A DNA stretch of 18,026 nt, taken from contig JBLNDG010000128.1 in the NCBI GenBank assembly GCA_050261415.1, positions 1-18,026 of the forward strand, written 5' to 3'. Positions 15,463-18,026 of the stretch are shown here, in pieces (position 1 is the stretch's first letter; each line of letters opens with the position of its first letter). The notes below the pieces were generated by a model. It saw only the letters and a program-made list of their open reading frames with translations. It had not been told where the DNA came from and ran no database searches. The DNA comes from JBLNDG01 sp050261415 (lineage in GTDB: Bacteria > Bacillota > Clostridia > Lutisporales > Lutisporaceae). The translations under genes and the position numbers were made by a program.

Positions 15463-15499
15463 TTGTGAGCGTTATGATGAAATTGTGATAGATTTATGA
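15463..15499. promoter_or_regulatory. TTRTGA direct-repeat array, likely response-regulator binding site
   Basis: The hexamers TTGTGA (15463), TTATGA (15472), TTGTGA (15483) and TTATGA (15494) run in one direction. The last three are exactly 11 bp apart, one helical turn. A degenerate TTGAAA follows at 15503. OmpR/PhoB-family regulators bind direct repeats with this 11-bp period. The array covers the -35 zone of the DUF2680 promoter and lies upstream of the regulator's own promoter. Confidence 0.6.
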
Positions 15500-15514
15500 A
15501 AATTGAAAACCTAC

Positions 15515-15554
15515 GCCTTATTGTAGTGACATATAAGGCAAAAATATGTAATAA
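15515..15554 (+). promoter_or_regulatory. Promoter region of the two-component operon with an inverted repeat
   Basis: GTGACA (15526-15531), 17 nt, TAATAA (15549-15554) is a reasonable promoter. A 7-bp perfect inverted repeat, GCCTTAT (15515-15521) and ATAAGGC (15533-15539), brackets the -35 hexamer and could be an operator. A second candidate -10, TATAAT (15563-15568), has no good -35. Confidence 0.4.
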
Positions 15555-15620
15555 TATCAATATATAATATAGGTATGGGGTACCTGGTAGGGGTAAACTC
15601 CGGATTAGTGAGGTGTCTGT

Positions 15621-16307
15621 ATGGCAGGAGAAAAGATATTATTGATAGAGGATGAAAGCAGAATCAGGGAAATGATAAGGGAGTACCTTGAAAATGAGGG
15701 CTTTTCAATAGCTGAAGCCTGCGATGGGGTTGAAGGTCTGAAAAAATTTGAGGATATAAAGCCGGATTTGATAATCCTGGATATAATGATTCCCAAAGTT
15801 GACGGGTGGAGTGTATGCAGGGAAGTAAGGCGTACATCGCAGATTCCGGTAATTATGCTCACCGCCAGGGGTGAGGAGTATGACAGATTATTCGGTTTCG
15901 AGCTGGGTGTTGATGACTATATAGTAAAGCCTTTCAGTCCAAAGGAATTAGCCGCAAGAATCAAGGCAGTATTAAGGAGGAGCGGTGCTCAAAAGGGTAA
16001 CACCGCTGCTGAAGTGTTTGAATATAAGGAACTGAGGATAAATCTTGACTCAAGGAAGGTTACAATAGCCGGCAGAAATATTGATATGACGCCTAAGGAG
16101 TTCGACTTGCTCGGTTTCTTTGTGAGGAACAGTGACAGGGTGTTTACCAGGGAACAGCTGCTTGATAAGGTGTGGGGCTATGAATTCGGCGGAGATTATA
16201 GAACGGTGGACACTCATGTGAAAATGCTGAGGGAGAGCCTTGAAATATATAGAAACCTGATTGTCACTGTCTGGGGTGTCGGATACAAATTTGAGATCGG
16301 GGGCTAG
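15621..16307 (+). CDS. OmpR/PhoB-family response regulator
   Basis: A cytoplasmic transcription factor of 228 residues, the typical length. The receiver domain (4-115) has the acidic pair Glu10/Asp11, the phospho-acceptor Asp54 in LIILDIMIPKVDGW, Thr81 and Lys103 in YIVKPFSP, so it should be phosphorylated by the adjacent kinase. The C-terminal winged-helix domain (about 130-228) contains MTPKEFDLLGFFVRN, FTREQLLDKVWGYEF, RTVDTHVKMLRESL and the wing VWGVGYKF. ATG 15621 has GAGGT at 15609-15613. The kinase gene starts 3 bp after its stop. It probably binds the TTRTGA array upstream, regulating itself and the divergent DUF2680 gene. Which named family member it matches best (VanR-, ResD- or PhoP-like) cannot be decided by eye. 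Confidence 0.95.
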   Translation: MAGEKILLIEDESRIREMIREYLENEGFSIAEACDGVEGLKKFEDIKPDLIILDIMIPKVDGWSVCREVRRTSQIPVIMLTARGEEYDRLFGFELGVDDYIVKPFSPKELAARIKAVLRRSGAQKGNTAAEVFEYKELRINLDSRKVTIAGRNIDMTPKEFDLLGFFVRNSDRVFTREQLLDKVWGYEFGGDYRTVDTHVKMLRESLEIYRNLIVTVWGVGYKFEIGG

Positions 16308-16310
16308 AGA

Positions 16311-17708
16311 ATGAAAAAAATATCTGCCAGGCTGTGGACCCAGATGCTGCTTTTAATTGCTTTAACACTGGGACTTTTATGGATATTCCAGGTTGTAATG
16401 CTGGACAAGTATTATATTTATAGACAGACTAACAATATAAAAAAAGAAGGCAGTGAAATAGCAGCGTTATACAGTGCAGGAGTGCAAAAGGATCAATGGG
16501 AGGACGCTGTTGCAGGCTTTAATTTGAAGTATAACGCAAATGTTGAAGTGTTTTCAACGGATGGAAAGCGCATATACGGCTACGATATGGGGCCCAGGAT
16601 GATGGGCAGGGGGGCGGATAAGCAAAGTGCGTACAATGGAGCTTTGAAGGGAAATACAGTAGTAATGCAGACAAAGCATAACAGATTGAACAGCAGCATA
16701 TTGCTTGTAGCCATACCTATAGTAAAAACAGACACACCGGTTGGAGTGCTGATAATAACTGCTGCTCTTGCTTCAGTTAAAGAAACGGTGTCGATCATTA
16801 AGGAACAGCTTTTATTGATAACTGTAATTCTGATTTTTGTTTCACTGTTTTTGACCTATTATTTTTCTAAAGCCTTTACAAAACCGATACTCATGATAAA
16901 TGAGGCGGCAGGTAAAATGGCTAAAGGCAACCTTTCGGTAAAGGTGGAGATAGCCAAGAAGGATGAGTTGGGGACCCTGGCTGATACTATAAACAACCTT
17001 TCGGCACAACTGCAAAAAATTGAGCAGTTAAGGAGAGAATTGATTGCCAATGTGTCCCATGAATTCAGGACTCCATTAAGTCTTATAAAGGGTTATGCGG
17101 AAACAATCAGGGATGTTAGCGGAGAAATACCTGAAAAGAGGAACCGGCAGCTTGGAATAATCCTTGAGGAAGCCGACCGACTGAGGAATATGGTAGATGA
17201 TATACTAAATCTTTCCCAGATACAATCACAATATTTCCAGTTGAATGATGGAAGCTTCGATATAGTTGCTACTGTGAGGAATGTTGCCGATAGGTTTATG
17301 TACATAAAGGAAAAGTCTGGGGTAAAGCTTGAAGTAAGCAATGCAGGTACTTCTATACAGGTAAATGGTGATGAAGCAAGAATTGAGCAAGTGCTTTATA
17401 ACCTCGTTAACAATGCTTTCAATCATACCCCCGAAGGAGGGAACATAAAGCTTAATATAGTTGACCAAGTCGGAACAGTAAAAGTTGAGGTGGCCGATAG
17501 CGGCATAGGCATTCCGGAAGGGGATTTGCCGTTTATATGGGATAGATTCTATAAAGCTTCAAGAAAGGGTAATCAGGAAAGTAAAGGAATTGGCCTGGGA
17601 CTGGCAATAGCAAAGAATATACTGGAAGCCCATAAAAGCACATACGGAGTGGAAAGCAAATTGAATGCAGGAACTAAATTTTGGTTTACCCTTGAAAGGT
17701 CTGAATGA
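16311..17708 (+). CDS. Membrane sensor histidine kinase
   Basis: The partner kinase of the preceding regulator, 465 residues. TM1 is about 12-31, and an extracytoplasmic sensor of about 134 residues follows. TM2 (QLLLITVILIFVSLFLTYYF) spans about 166-187, with HAMP at 188-240. The H-box ANVSHEFRTPLSLIKGYAE has phospho-acceptor His250. The ATPase domain has the N-box NLVNNAFNHTPEGG from residue 364, G1 DSGIGIP from 396, the F-box PFIWDRFYKA and G2 GIGLGLAIA, so it looks fully active. The sensor loop carries a methionine/arginine-rich stretch, DMGPRMMGRG (92-101), of unknown meaning. The operon is response regulator then kinase, with a 3-bp gap. The signal is not evident; the divergent exported protein suggests envelope stress or a cell-wall-active compound. 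Confidence 0.95.
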   Translation: MKKISARLWTQMLLLIALTLGLLWIFQVVMLDKYYIYRQTNNIKKEGSEIAALYSAGVQKDQWEDAVAGFNLKYNANVEVFSTDGKRIYGYDMGPRMMGRGADKQSAYNGALKGNTVVMQTKHNRLNSSILLVAIPIVKTDTPVGVLIITAALASVKETVSIIKEQLLLITVILIFVSLFLTYYFSKAFTKPILMINEAAGKMAKGNLSVKVEIAKKDELGTLADTINNLSAQLQKIEQLRRELIANVSHEFRTPLSLIKGYAETIRDVSGEIPEKRNRQLGIILEEADRLRNMVDDILNLSQIQSQYFQLNDGSFDIVATVRNVADRFMYIKEKSGVKLEVSNAGTSIQVNGDEARIEQVLYNLVNNAFNHTPEGGNIKLNIVDQVGTVKVEVADSGIGIPEGDLPFIWDRFYKASRKGNQESKGIGLGLAIAKNILEAHKSTYGVESKLNAGTKFWFTLERSE

Positions 17709-17718
17709 ATTTATGCCC

Positions 17719-17765
17719 AATTTTAGGCAGCAGTATACTAAAATTCATGGAGATACTCCGGCTGC
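17719..17765 (+). repeat. Overlapping alternative hairpins after the kinase gene
   Basis: AATTTTAG (17719-17726) pairs with CTAAAATT (17738-17745). Alternatively GCAGCAGTAT (17727-17736) pairs with ATACT (17753-17757) and GCTGC (17761-17765), with a CCG bulge. The two stems interlock and cannot form together. Neither has a clear U-tract, so this is at best a weak terminator. Confidence 0.4.
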
Positions 17766-17824
17766 ATTTATGAATTATTGCATATGACAGCTTTAGGTGC
17801 GGTGTATATGCCAAGTTTTTCAAC

Positions 17825-17860
17825 AACTTATTCATTTTTGGGGACAAAAATGAATAAGTT
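17825..17860. repeat. Perfect 16-bp inverted repeat upstream of the thiolase gene
   Basis: AACTTATTCATTTTTG (17825-17840) and its exact complement (17845-17860) flank GGGA. No U-run follows on either strand, so it is not a standard terminator. It lies over the -35 zone of a possible extended -10 promoter (TGG CATAAT, 17870-17878), which suits an operator. A structured 3' end for the kinase mRNA is the alternative. Confidence 0.6.
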
Positions 17861-17927
17861 ATAGCAGTATGGCATAATAGTTGCATTAGATAAAAATAAA
17901 TCAATATCTTAAGGAGGTAATAGATTA

Positions 17928-18026
17928 ATGCGTGAGGTTGTAATTGTAAGTGCAGCGAGAACACCAATAGGAAGCTTCAATGGAAGCCTGTCCGGTGTAT
18001 CGGCTGTTGATTTGGGCGTAGTAGCT
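17928..18026 (+). CDS. thlA: Acetyl-CoA acetyltransferase (thiolase), N-terminal 33 codons only
   Basis: A biosynthetic thiolase condensing two acetyl-CoA into acetoacetyl-CoA, the entry to butyrate, butanol, PHB or isoprenoid routes. Only the first 33 residues are inside the window. They read MREVVIVSAARTPIGSFNGSL and then GVSAVDLGVVA, the hallmark N-terminus of the family (VIVSAARTPIGSF). A very good ribosome site, AAGGAGGT (17911-17918), precedes ATG 17928. The catalytic Cys and His lie beyond the edge. Another thiolase such as FadA-type cannot be fully excluded, but the start fits the AtoB/ThlA type best. Confidence 0.9.
   Translation, partial: MREVVIVSAARTPIGSFNGSLSGVSAVDLGVVA

Noticed and set aside
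1..18026. CRISPR array, insertion sequence, prophage or tRNA/rRNA gene
   Set aside because: No regularly spaced repeats, transposase motifs, phage genes or tRNA cloverleaf sequences were seen in the window.

Overview
The window looks like chromosomal DNA from a low-to-moderate GC, Gram-positive anaerobe of the class Clostridia, probably related to the Ruminiclostridium/Acetivibrio group. Three things point there. The gene order recO - glyQ - glyS - ccpN-like - PPDK regulatory gene matches the recO/glyQS/ccpN/yqfL neighbourhood of Bacillota. The two-subunit glycyl-tRNA synthetase sits under a T-box leader. A PPDK gene follows directly, as expected in anaerobes that use PPi-linked glycolysis. 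I cannot name the species from the sequence alone.

Bases 1-4739 hold housekeeping genes. There is a 5'-truncated recO, a small DUF4342 protein with a UBA/EF-Ts-like N-terminus, then a clear promoter and a complete glycine T-box (specifier GGC, UGGA bulge, mutually exclusive antiterminator and terminator) controlling overlapping glyQ and glyS. Bases 4740-9190 hold a central-carbon module: a CcpN-type HTH/CBS repressor, the bifunctional PPDK regulatory kinase/phosphorylase and ppdK itself. The last two genes overlap by 4 bp, and the module ends at a strong intrinsic terminator followed by two more hairpins. The three genes suggest transcriptional and post-translational control of pyruvate/PEP interconversion.

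Bases 9191-14870 hold an AT-rich leader and one 1761-residue secreted multidomain protein. It combines OB-fold domains, Ig-like repeats, an intact PHP (CehA/McbA-type) metallohydrolase domain, a glutamine-amidotransferase-like domain, a Ca-loop motif and a C-terminal Big2 domain. A 16-bp perfect bidirectional terminator separates it from a convergent gene.

Bases 14877-17708 form an envelope-signalling unit. A small exported DUF2680 protein (minus strand) is divergent from an OmpR-family response regulator and its sensor kinase. Between them lies an array of TTRTGA direct repeats on an 11-bp period, placed where a response regulator would activate the DUF2680 promoter. This layout resembles E. 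coli cpxP/cpxRA and is the most interesting candidate system here. The window ends in the first 33 codons of a thiolase gene, preceded by a 36-base perfect palindrome that overlaps its probable promoter.
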